Source: Wolbachia endosymbiont of Tyrophagus putrescentiae (GTDB taxonomy: Bacteria > Pseudomonadota > Alphaproteobacteria > Rickettsiales > Anaplasmataceae). From it: DNA of 58,401 nt. The position numbers and the translations under genes are program-made. The notes beneath the pieces are model-generated. The model was not told the DNA's origin, ran no database searches, and saw only the letters and a list, made by a program, of their open reading frames with translations. The stretch covers positions 1-58,401 of the forward strand of contig JAUEMM010000008.1 of assembly GCA_030441635.1 (NCBI GenBank), read 5' to 3'. Below, piece by piece: positions 37,604 to 46,800 of the stretch (position 1 is its first letter; each line of letters opens with the position of its first letter).

Positions 37604-38902
37604 CTACCTGCACATCTCGTGTTCAGCAGCCTTTTTTATGGAAGGACCCTCTATACTTGAATTTGGACTTGCGTTATACATATTTAGAATTTCCAGCACA
37701 GTTGGATGATTAGGACCATAATGCTTGCTTCTTACTGCATGAAGTTCTTTAAGTGTCTTTTTAGCCTTTTGGTGATCTCCTAGACTATCATAGGTATTAT
37801 ACAAATTAAACAATGTCTCATCTAACTCAATACTATTGACACCGTAACGCTCTTTTTTAATCTCTAAAGCTTCTTCAAAAAAACCTTTTGCTTTCTGATA
37901 ATTTCCTAATGCACTGTAAGTATCACCAAGATCATTTGCTGTTTCTGCTATCTCTAAACCATTGAGTTTTTTTATACTCAAAGCCTCTTTATAACATTTT
38001 TTTGCTTTTTTATAATTTCCACAGTCATAATATGTGTCACCCAAATTAGATAGTATAGAAGCTATTTCAACTCGTTTACGATGAGAATTAGGCATCCCTT
38101 TCATAATTGTCAAAGCTTGCTCATGGAACTCTTTTGCTTTCTGGTAGTTATCTAATCTATAGTAAACCTTACCTAAATTGTGTAATACTGTAGATGTCAA
38201 AGCATGGTCACGGCCATACTGTTCTTGCAAAATAGGCAAAATTGATTCAAATATTTCCTTTGCTCCCTGGTAATTCTTTAAAGCATGAGCAACACTACCT
38301 ATATTATTTAGTAGTTTAGCTATTTCAACACTACTAGAAGGAGAGTGTTTTTGATATATAGCCAAGGCTTCCTCATACAACTTTTGTGCATCTTTAACAC
38401 GCTGTAATGAATAATAAACATTCCCAAGTTTATGTAATGCTTCAGCCCACCCTATAAAGTTAGATTCTAGTTCGCAAATATACCGAGCTTTTTTATAATA
38501 AGTCTCTGCATTTTTATAATCTTTCAATTCAAAATAAACATCACCTAAACCCTTGTATGCTCTGGCTACTTCTATATGATTAGGTCCATAGCTTTTTGCA
38601 AAAGCACGTGAAGCTATCCCATAAGAAATTTCTGCCTTTTTATAACTTTTTAATTCAAAATAGATGTCACCTATGTGCTGATGTGCTTCAATTGTTTTGA
38701 TATGATCAAGACCATATCGTTTCTCAACGATACGTAAAGTTTCACCCAGATGTTCAATTACTCTAATTCTAAGGTTAAGTCCCCGCTTATCAAAAAAACG
38801 CAAAGCTTCTTTATATTGTTCCTTAGATTTTTGATAATCTACTGACATAAAAGAAGCTCTAGCTGCTTCCATAACTTGCTCTTGCTCTCTGTTTACTAAC
38901 AT
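37604..38902 (-). CDS. Kinesin-light-chain-like TPR protein
   Basis: 432-aa protein made almost entirely of about nine 42-residue TPR units of the kinesin-light-chain class, e.g. YGPNHIEVARAYKGLGDVYF and YGRDHALTSTVLHNLGKVYY, each followed by an xxYxxAKxxxExAL helix. No signal peptide or enzyme domain. Such repeats bind peptides; in intracellular bacteria they are common in host-interacting proteins and in regulators. A TAGGGGGG sequence precedes ATG 38902. Followed by a hairpin terminator, so likely monocistronic. Confidence 0.88.
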   Translation of the reverse strand: MLVNREQEQVMEAARASFMSVDYQKSKEQYKEALRFFDKRGLNLRIRVIEHLGETLRIVEKRYGLDHIKTIEAHQHIGDIYFELKSYKKAEISYGIASRAFAKSYGPNHIEVARAYKGLGDVYFELKDYKNAETYYKKARYICELESNFIGWAEALHKLGNVYYSLQRVKDAQKLYEEALAIYQKHSPSSSVEIAKLLNNIGSVAHALKNYQGAKEIFESILPILQEQYGRDHALTSTVLHNLGKVYYRLDNYQKAKEFHEQALTIMKGMPNSHRKRVEIASILSNLGDTYYDCGNYKKAKKCYKEALSIKKLNGLEIAETANDLGDTYSALGNYQKAKGFFEEALEIKKERYGVNSIELDETLFNLYNTYDSLGDHQKAKKTLKELHAVRSKHYGPNHPTVLEILNMYNASPNSSIEGPSIKKAAEHEMCR

Positions 38903-39215
38903 AAAACCCCCCTATAAAATATTATATTAATCATACTTACATGAATGTGTAAAATATCTTAAAATAATATGCAAAACTTTTTGAAGAGTATATTTTATTC
39001 TAGCAAAACACTTCAACTACAATGCCTTACTCCTTGAAGATATAACATCCTAATCTGCATTACCGGTGACATACTTCCTATTTCTTTGCCAATAATGTCA
39101 AACTTTTTGTCTCAGATATAAGCTCGCAAGCTTTACTTGTTGAGCGATTTTTGCTATCTCTTTTGGTACTACCTCGGCTAGTTTCTGCGTCTGAGTTATG
39201 TGATATTCTACTTTT
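38903..39215. other. Intergenic region without a supported gene
   Basis: 313 bases between dxr and the TPR gene. No ORF with a start is supported. On the minus strand, an open stretch of about 45 codons beginning inside the dxr 3' end reads a helical sequence (TQKLAEVVPKEIAKIAQQVK) and stops at 39102-39104; it may be a gene remnant. Confidence 0.4.
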
Positions 39216-40385
39216 TCAACTATAGTGGTACATATTCGCTAATGATTGACTGCATATATGTTTAATCACTTTTTGTGCAATAACGCAGCCCTCTCGATTA
39301 ACGTCCAATATATCAGACAACGAGCTAATATTAACACTGTTACTGAATTTCTCTACTGTTGTCCGTACCACTCTTACTATTTCTAAAAAGCCTATTTGTG
39401 ATTCTAAAAATGCTTTTACTGCTACTTCATTAGCAGCATTGAATACTATGCTGTTAACGTGCGACGAAGCAACTTCCATACCGAGTTTGATTGCAGAAAA
39501 GCGTTTATGATCTACTTTGTGAAAGGTAAGTTTTTTGTATCTTGTTAAATCTAGTTGATAATTTAAGGCTGATCTTTCCGGCCATGACATAGCATAAGCA
39601 ATAGGTATTGTCATATCAGGCTCTGCAAGCACAGCAAAATTGAAACCGTCTTGATAAGCAATAATCCCGTGCACTATTGACTCAGGGTGGACTACTACTT
39701 CAATTCTATCGACACTGAAACCAAATAAATTATACGCTTCTATTATCTCCAGTGCCTTATTCATCATCGTTGCACTATCAATTGAGATCTTTTCTCCCAT
39801 ACTCCAAATTGGATGCGCAAGGGCTTTATTTACCGAAACATTTTTTAACTGTTCAAGATTATAATCTAAAAACGGCCCACCAGAAGCAGTCAGTATTATT
39901 TTCTCTACGTGCTTTCTTTCATTATTCTGTAGCACCTGAAAAATCGCATTGTGTTCAGAGTCGATAGGAATAATTTGCACATTATTTTCTTTAGCTTTTG
40001 TAAATAATAACTGACCACCACAAATAATACTTTCCTTATTCGCTAGCGCAACAACCTTAGTACCACTTTCAATTGCTTTCATTACCGGCACAAGCCCCGC
40101 TATTCCAACTATTGCAATGATTGCAAGATCAACAGGTATAGAGGCCACATCTTCTTCTATTTTAATGTTTGTACCTAACAGGCTTTCTTTCAGGTCCTCA
40201 TAGAATTTTTTATTAGAAATAGTAACATACTTTGCATTGAGCAACTTTGCTTGATTGGCCAGCAGAGCAAAATTTGAGTGTGCACTGAGTGCTTCAACTT
40301 GATACTCTTCTTTTCTCTGCAGCAGTAGATCTACAGCCTTTCTTCCTATACTTCCTGTTGACCCTAAAATTGAAACTTTCTTCAC
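39216..40385 (-). CDS. dxr: 1-deoxy-D-xylulose 5-phosphate reductoisomerase
   Basis: 389-aa NADPH enzyme making MEP, the committed step of non-mevalonate isoprenoid synthesis. The N-terminal nucleotide-binding motif SILGSTGSIGRKAVDLL, the substrate/metal region LANKESIICGG, IPIDSEHNAIFQ (Asp-Ser-Glu metal ligands), and LTASGGPF are clear. It uses a GTG start at 40385. It is downstream of pnp with a 59-base gap. With the fused ispDF in this window it indicates a complete MEP route. Confidence 0.96.
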   Translation of the reverse strand: MKKVSILGSTGSIGRKAVDLLLQRKEEYQVEALSAHSNFALLANQAKLLNAKYVTISNKKFYEDLKESLLGTNIKIEEDVASIPVDLAIIAIVGIAGLVPVMKAIESGTKVVALANKESIICGGQLLFTKAKENNVQIIPIDSEHNAIFQVLQNNERKHVEKIILTASGGPFLDYNLEQLKNVSVNKALAHPIWSMGEKISIDSATMMNKALEIIEAYNLFGFSVDRIEVVVHPESIVHGIIAYQDGFNFAVLAEPDMTIPIAYAMSWPERSALNYQLDLTRYKKLTFHKVDHKRFSAIKLGMEVASSHVNSIVFNAANEVAVKAFLESQIGFLEIVRVVRTTVEKFSNSVNISSLSDILDVNREGCVIAQKVIKHICSQSLANMYHYS

Positions 40386-40444
40386 TATTTAATACATAAT
40401 ACCTTCTCTAAGTACAGACTACTTTAAAAGTATATCCCTTTTAA

Positions 40445-42676
40445 TTAGTAAAAACCTGACGAAGATGAATCACTAGATTTTGACCTACTTCTATTGCCAC
40501 CAAAACGAGGGCGAGAAGTCTTCTTAAAATGAGGTTTTCTATTGAAAGAATTAGTATCATCTCTTTCCTCATTATAAAGTTCACCTTCAAAAAATTCTCC
40601 AGTTTCTTGATTAACCCTACGTCTTGACAATTTCGGATACCCTCCCTTTTCAAAGTCAATAACCAGTGCTTTAAATACGTCCCCTACTTTCAGTATATCA
40701 TCTATAGACTCTATGTGTTGATTAGCTATTTCGCTTATGTGCATTTTACCTTTCTTTCCATTGCAAAGCTCAACTTCCACAATAGACTTCTCTATTTTTA
40801 CAACCTTAGCATCTATAATTAAACCTTCTTCCATTTCCATAATGGAATTTAACATCATATTCTTTGCAACTTCCGCTTCATCATTATTTGCAGCAAAAAC
40901 TGAAACCTTACCATCATCCTCTATTTCAATCTTGGCATTGCTTTTCTCACATATATTACGTATATTCTTGCCTTTTGTACCTATTGCAGCCGATATTTTA
41001 TCTTTATCTATATAAAAAGATATCATTCTTGGAGCATGATCTTTTATATCATCGCTATGTTCCGAAATGACCGCATTCATTTTTTCTAAAATATGTAACC
41101 TACCAGCTTTGGCTTGCTTTAATGATTTCTCAACAATCTCAAAACTTATACCAGAAATTTTCATATCCATCTGTAATGCTGTGATGCCCGCATCCGTTCC
41201 AGCAACTTTAAAATCCATATCACCTAAATAATCTTCATCACCTAATATATCAGAGAGTACTATATAATCATCTTTATCTTTTATCAAACCCATAGCAACT
41301 CCTGCAACTGGAGATTTGATTGGTACCCCAGTGTCCATCAGTGCAAGAGATGCACCACAAACCGTTGCCATAGAGGATGACCCATCTGACTCCATAATCT
41401 CAGAAACTACTCTGATTGTATAAGGAAATTCAGACTTATCTGGTAAAACAGGATGTATTGCCTTCCAAGCAAGTTTCCCGTGACCAATTTCTCTTCTCCC
41501 TGGTGCACGTGCAGCAGCCGTTTCTCCAACAGCAAACGAAGGAAAGTTGTAATGTAACATGAAATGTTCTCGCCTATCCCCTTCAATATCATCTACAATT
41601 TGTTCATCTTGTGTAGTACCAAGAGCAGTAACAACTAATGCTTGAGTATTACCTCTAGTGAATAAAGCAGATCCATGAGCTTTAGACAAAATATCAACCT
41701 CAATTTCTATCTGACGTATTTCATCATACTTACGACCATCTATCCTTAAACCACTATTTTTGATTACTTTGCGCACCAAAGAACGCTCAAAATTCTTTAC
41801 TGCATACGTGGCCACATTTTCATCTTTACCAGATTCTTTAAGAGTATTGATTATATTCTCTCTTAAAACCTCTAAAGCTTGTACCCTCTCTTGTTTTACC
41901 CTTTTAGAATATGCACCCTCAAACGCTTTACTACTTTTTTCAAGCTCTTGCATAATATCTGACATATCATCAGCTACAAATTCTTTAGGCTTATTTCCAA
42001 CTTTCTCAGCAAATTTCTTTATAAGTTGAATAACAGGTTGAAGATGTTCATGACCGAATTTCATAGCGCTGAGAACACTTTCCTCAGAAAGTTCTCTTAT
42101 CTCTGACTCAACAATCAAAATGGAGTTTTCATCACCAGATAAAAATAAATACAAATTACTTGCTTCTATTTCTTGAACAGTGGGATTAAGTACATAATTA
42201 TTGTTCTCATCATAACCCACCATAACTCCAGCTATAGTAGATTGAAAAGGAATGCCAGAAATTGCAAGTGCTGCAACAGCACCAATTAATGCTGGAACTT
42301 CAGGAGGATTAACCACACCATAGGTTAACAAAGTACACACCACACTGACTTCATCATGAAAACCATCTGGAAAGAGAGGCCTTATGCTCCTATCTATCAA
42401 TCTGGAGATCAAAGTCTCCCTATCAGAAGGTTTCCCTTCTCTCTTAAAAAATCCACCTGGAATCTTACCTATAGCATAACTTTTAGCAATGAAATGTACA
42501 TTCAAAGGAAGAAAATCAACACTCTCATCCTTTTTTTTGCTTACAACAGTAACTAAAACAGAAGTATCACCGTAACTAACAACAACTGAACCAGTAGCTT
42601 GACGTGCCATTTTTCCGGTTTCTAAAGATAAAGCACGACCACCCCATTCTATGGATTCCCTTATAATTTTAAACAT
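40445..42676 (-). CDS. pnp: Polyribonucleotide nucleotidyltransferase (PNPase)
   Basis: 743-aa phosphorolytic 3'-5' exoribonuclease. Two RNase PH domains are seen (GKMARQATGSVVVSYGDTSV at the start; GSALFTRGNTQALVVTALG in the second), then the KH domain (AAIGTKGKNIRNICEKSNAK) and the S1 domain (VELCNGKKGKMHISEIANQH). A basic Arg/Ser-rich tail follows (KTSRPRFGGNRSRSKSSDSS), which may add RNA affinity. Third gene of truB-rpsO-pnp. Confidence 0.98.
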   Translation of the reverse strand: MFKIIRESIEWGGRALSLETGKMARQATGSVVVSYGDTSVLVTVVSKKKDESVDFLPLNVHFIAKSYAIGKIPGGFFKREGKPSDRETLISRLIDRSIRPLFPDGFHDEVSVVCTLLTYGVVNPPEVPALIGAVAALAISGIPFQSTIAGVMVGYDENNNYVLNPTVQEIEASNLYLFLSGDENSILIVESEIRELSEESVLSAMKFGHEHLQPVIQLIKKFAEKVGNKPKEFVADDMSDIMQELEKSSKAFEGAYSKRVKQERVQALEVLRENIINTLKESGKDENVATYAVKNFERSLVRKVIKNSGLRIDGRKYDEIRQIEIEVDILSKAHGSALFTRGNTQALVVTALGTTQDEQIVDDIEGDRREHFMLHYNFPSFAVGETAAARAPGRREIGHGKLAWKAIHPVLPDKSEFPYTIRVVSEIMESDGSSSMATVCGASLALMDTGVPIKSPVAGVAMGLIKDKDDYIVLSDILGDEDYLGDMDFKVAGTDAGITALQMDMKISGISFEIVEKSLKQAKAGRLHILEKMNAVISEHSDDIKDHAPRMISFYIDKDKISAAIGTKGKNIRNICEKSNAKIEIEDDGKVSVFAANNDEAEVAKNMMLNSIMEMEEGLIIDAKVVKIEKSIVEVELCNGKKGKMHISEIANQHIESIDDILKVGDVFKALVIDFEKGGYPKLSRRRVNQETGEFFEGELYNEERDDTNSFNRKPHFKKTSRPRFGGNRSRSKSSDSSSSGFY

Positions 42677-42690
42677 ATTAAATTCCTCGA

Positions 42691-42963
42691 TTATTTTCTG
42701 ATACCTAACTTTTCTATTAGCCCTTGGTAAGCTCCATTGCCAAACTTATGTTTTATATAGTTCAAATGCTTACGTCTCCTACCTATCAAGATAAGTAATC
42801 CACGTTTGGAGTGATGATCATGCTTGTGCACTTTAAAGTGTTGAGTTAAGTTATTAATTCTCTCTGTTAAAATTGCACATTGTACAAAAGATGAACCTGT
42901 ATCATTTTCTTTAACTGCATATGTACTAATTAAACTTTTCTTCTTCTCCGGTGTTACTGACAT
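42691..42963 (-). CDS. rpsO: 30S ribosomal protein S15
   Basis: 90-aa S15, binding the central domain of 16S r[23 protein letters not shown], then RRKHLNYI, is the conserved core. It lies 14 bases after truB and 14 bases before pnp, the classical bacterial order; rpsO-pnp mRNA is autoregulated in E. coli, not shown here. Confidence 0.98.
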   Translation of the reverse strand: MSVTPEKKKSLISTYAVKENDTGSSFVQCAILTERINNLTQHFKVHKHDHHSKRGLLILIGRRRKHLNYIKHKFGNGAYQGLIEKLGIRK

Positions 42964-42977
42964 CTCAAAACCTCATA

Positions 42978-43844
42978 TCAAATATTAAAAACACGAATAG
43001 GTTTTATATAACCACAAATAAAACTACAAATTGCTATAGGTAAATCACCCATTATTATATAACAAATATCACAGTCTTTTAAATTACACAAGTTATTTAA
43101 TATAATTTTCTGACCATCTCTAATTTTTTTTACTTCTTCTCTAGAAATTTCAATTCTCAGCATTGTTTTTTTTAAGATAGAGGCTATAGAAACAACTTTA
43201 TCTTCTGCAAGCTGTTCTACTACCACTGACTCTTCTACTTTGAAATCACCTACCATAGTTCTTCTAAGCTCTGTTACATGCCCAAAGCAGTTCAACACAA
43301 TTCCAAGATCCCTTGCAATTGACCTAACATATACACCACTACCACACACAACAGAGAAATTTGCACAGTTATTCATAGTATCTACAGAAAGCAATTTTAA
43401 CTCATGTATATAAACCAAGCGTGGTTTCATATTTATTTCTTGACCAGCTCTTGCAAACTTATAGGCTCTTACTCCATTGATTTTTATCGCAGAAAACTCG
43501 GGTGGTATCTGCATTACCTCACCAATAAAACTTTTTGTTGCACAATTTATTTGCTCATACCCAGGTTTTATAGAGCTATTTTTTATGACCTCGCCCTCTG
43601 AATCATCTGTGGTTGTTTGTTGTCCCCATTTGACCGTGAAGTTATATGCCTTTACATCAGAATGTACGTATGGAATAGTTTTTGTCGCCTCACCAATAGC
43701 AACTGGCAAAACTCCAGAAGCTAATGGATCAAGCGTGCCTAAGTGACCAGCTTTTTTCACACTAAAAATCTTTTTTATTCGATTGACAACCTGTGCAGAA
43801 CTGATCCCCACAGGTTTATCAATGTTAAGCCAACCATGTATCAC
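42978..43844 (-). CDS. truB: tRNA pseudouridine(55) synthase
   Basis: 288-aa TruB, forming pseudouridine 55 in the T-loop of tRNAs. WLNIDKPVGISSAQVVNRIK and the catalytic-Asp motif GHLGTLDPLASGVLPVAIGE, then GSGVYVRSIARDLG, are diagnostic. It heads the truB-rpsO-pnp group and starts 31 bases after the giant 43876 gene ends, without an obvious terminator between them. Confidence 0.97.
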   Translation of the reverse strand: MIHGWLNIDKPVGISSAQVVNRIKKIFSVKKAGHLGTLDPLASGVLPVAIGEATKTIPYVHSDVKAYNFTVKWGQQTTTDDSEGEVIKNSSIKPGYEQINCATKSFIGEVMQIPPEFSAIKINGVRAYKFARAGQEINMKPRLVYIHELKLLSVDTMNNCANFSVVCGSGVYVRSIARDLGIVLNCFGHVTELRRTMVGDFKVEESVVVEQLAEDKVVSIASILKKTMLRIEISREEVKKIRDGQKIILNNLCNLKDCDICYIIMGDLPIAICSFICGYIKPIRVFNI

Positions 43845-43875
43845 GATACATTACCAACCATAACTTAGATAAGTT

Positions 43876-46800
43876 TCAACTAATTAAATTATAATCGTTA
43901 TGATCACTAGCGTAATCAAATATCTTTCCTCCTAATCCATTTATCAGATATAAGTCGTATTCACTATACTGGTCTGCTAGTTGCATACTATCCTGTGTTT
44001 CTAAGCTTAAGCCCGAACCTGATAACAGCTCATAATTCAAATTATCTACTCGGTCAATACTATTTATTACATCGCCTTTGCTGTTTGATATAACCAAGTT
44101 ATAGTCGCTACCCAACTTCATTATTTTTATGTTTATTTTATCTTCAGGTAATACTATGCACTTTTTCTCTTGGTCATCATGAATAAAAAACTCACCCTGC
44201 TTGAAATAATATTTGTCTATTGGCAAAGTACCAACCTTATACTCTGACACATGTAATTTATTCCAAAATTCCAATACAGAGCTTTTTTCTTCATCCTGGG
44301 CTTTATCGTATAGAGACTTGATATCACGATAGTTTATCACCACATTAGCCTTGAGCTTACCTGATAAATCTTGATCAGAACTCTTCTCTATTTTTAAAAT
44401 TGTATCTTTTAAAACCTCAGCTCTTTTTTCCCTATTGAGTTGCTCATCTCCTTCTGCTGGCCAATTAATAACATTGCTTATGCCTTCTGTGATACTATCG
44501 GTCCAACTGTCACTCTTTATTTTCAAGTCAGTTTGCTTATGTGTATCTGAAAGCTTTTGTTGCGCATCTTGAACTGGTTGATCAGACTGCATTTCCTGAC
44601 TTTTGTTTATTGTATACAAAAAGTTGAGCACTTCTTTTCCTGTACTTATTCGACTCAAAGTTTCTTCTGAAACTTTTTCGTAGTAAGAATCACCACCAGA
44701 AAAATGGTTTTGCTGATCCACCACACTTTTTAGTAACGCTTGCTCTTCTAAATAATGATCAGCATATCCTTGCAATGTAAGACCATAATAATCTTTAATA
44801 TCTATATTTGCACCCTTCCCTACCAAATATTTAATTACATCCAACTGTCCATATTTTGTTGCACACATAAGAGGAGTACGTTCACTAGTATCTCGCATTT
44901 CAATATCCGCACCATGCTCAATTAGATAATCTGCAATCTCTCTTGCTCCCATAATAGCGGCCATGTGTAAAGGTCCGTTTCCGTAATTGTCTTGAATATC
45001 AACATTAGCACCATGATCTATGAGGTATTTTACTTGTGCAACATCTCCTGAGCTGATCGCCTTATGTAATAAAGTTAAACCACCAGCAGGTTCATCTCGT
45101 GTATTAACATTTTCACGTATTGATTTTGACAATACCTCTTGAGTGCTGATATTATTTTTATTACTTAATATGCGACTTAGCACATTGGATGTAGGAAAAA
45201 ATTCATCATAATTGCTATACTTTATTAACTCATCTCTTGGATAATAATCATAAAGTCCACACGCCTTGATTAGAAGCTCTTTAGAAGCATCGTAAGATGC
45301 TGCTTTTATTATAAAATGTGTATTATCAGTAAGTGGTAAAACATTAGCTCTTCTTCCATCATCACCCATAACAAACTCTCCTTTATTGTCATGCATGTCC
45401 AACTCATATCTCTTAGCATACTCATTGTAACATATTCTAAAGTTATTAGGATCAAGATTGATATAGTCATCAAGATTGCTAAATTGAATTTCTTCTCCAA
45501 GCCTTTCTTGCAGAAGCTTTTTACTGTATTCTGAAAGCTTTATGCGTACTGAATAGTAGTAGTCGTTTATAGGCTTCCCCTTCTCTAATACAAATTCCAG
45601 AATAGTCTCATTGCTTATTAAATGCTTAAAATCATCCACTGCTTTTGTTACTCGTTCTAACTGCCTATATGGTTGCTCTTCATTGTATTCATAGTTATTT
45701 TGCATTGGTTGATCAGACTGCATTTCCATGTATAATGACTCCCTTGCATGTACGTCTTGATTGCTTATTTGTTCTTCAACCCATTCTTTAAATTCTGAGT
45801 TGTAGTTTTTTAATTGATTCATGAAGTCTTCAATTGATTTATGGGCCTTTAGTTTGTATTCTTCACGGGTATATTCATATTGATTCTTCTGATAATCATA
45901 TTTATTTTCAGTGGAAAGTGTCTTCAACAAGTTGTCAAGCAGGTCTGGATGTTTATCTTCAAGAAACTTTATTACTTGTTCTGCCTCCGAATAATAGTGT
46001 TCTCCTTTGTAATTATTACGCAGTATTTCATCTGCCTTCAGATCCTTTTTCTTTATCGCAGCAAGAGCTTCTATATCGCCGTGGTCATTCACATGGTTAC
46101 TATTTTCCAAACTCGCAATATAGTTAGCTATGCCTTCATGCATCGCTAGTGGTACGTCAATGCCTGTACCATGATAAGAATTCATAGTATTTAATGCGTG
46201 ACCCATCTCATGTTTCAGAGTTTTACGCGAATCCTCAAAGTTATCTTGAATATAAAGATGCACGTGAAAATTACCACGTTCTACAGTTGCTACACCTGAA
46301 GATTTTTCGTAAAAACTATCTCCCCTTGATGTTTTTAAGTAATCTTGATAATCCTTCTCTGTATTAAATATAAAAACACTTACGCTTCTGTCGTACCAGG
46401 GCGCATTGACATTAAATTCTGAGTCATATTCTTTCACAGAATCTTGGATAGCATCTTTTATACTTGCTAATTTGTCGTCACTCAGTTTCTCCTTATCATA
46501 TTTTATATCCACTTTAATTTTATAGTTTTCTAGCAACATACTATCACTGTTAGGTACAAGATCTGCGACAATTTTTTCACCACTTTGCTCAAACATCCAC
46601 TCTTTGAATTCTCTTTCAATCTTTGAACTTTTTAAGCTCTTCTCTAGTCCTGCCTTAATATCAAATTTGTTAGCATTGCGTATCAGATCACTAATCAAAG
46701 ATGGATATTTATGCTGCAAAAATTTGACAAGATAGCCCTGTGCTTGTATGCAAGGAATATCATCCATTGCAATGTCACCTGTATGAACATTATCCATATT

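Noticed and set aside
40441..40659. 72-aa minus-strand frame at the pnp 3' end
   Set aside because: Out-of-frame shadow of the basic pnp tail.
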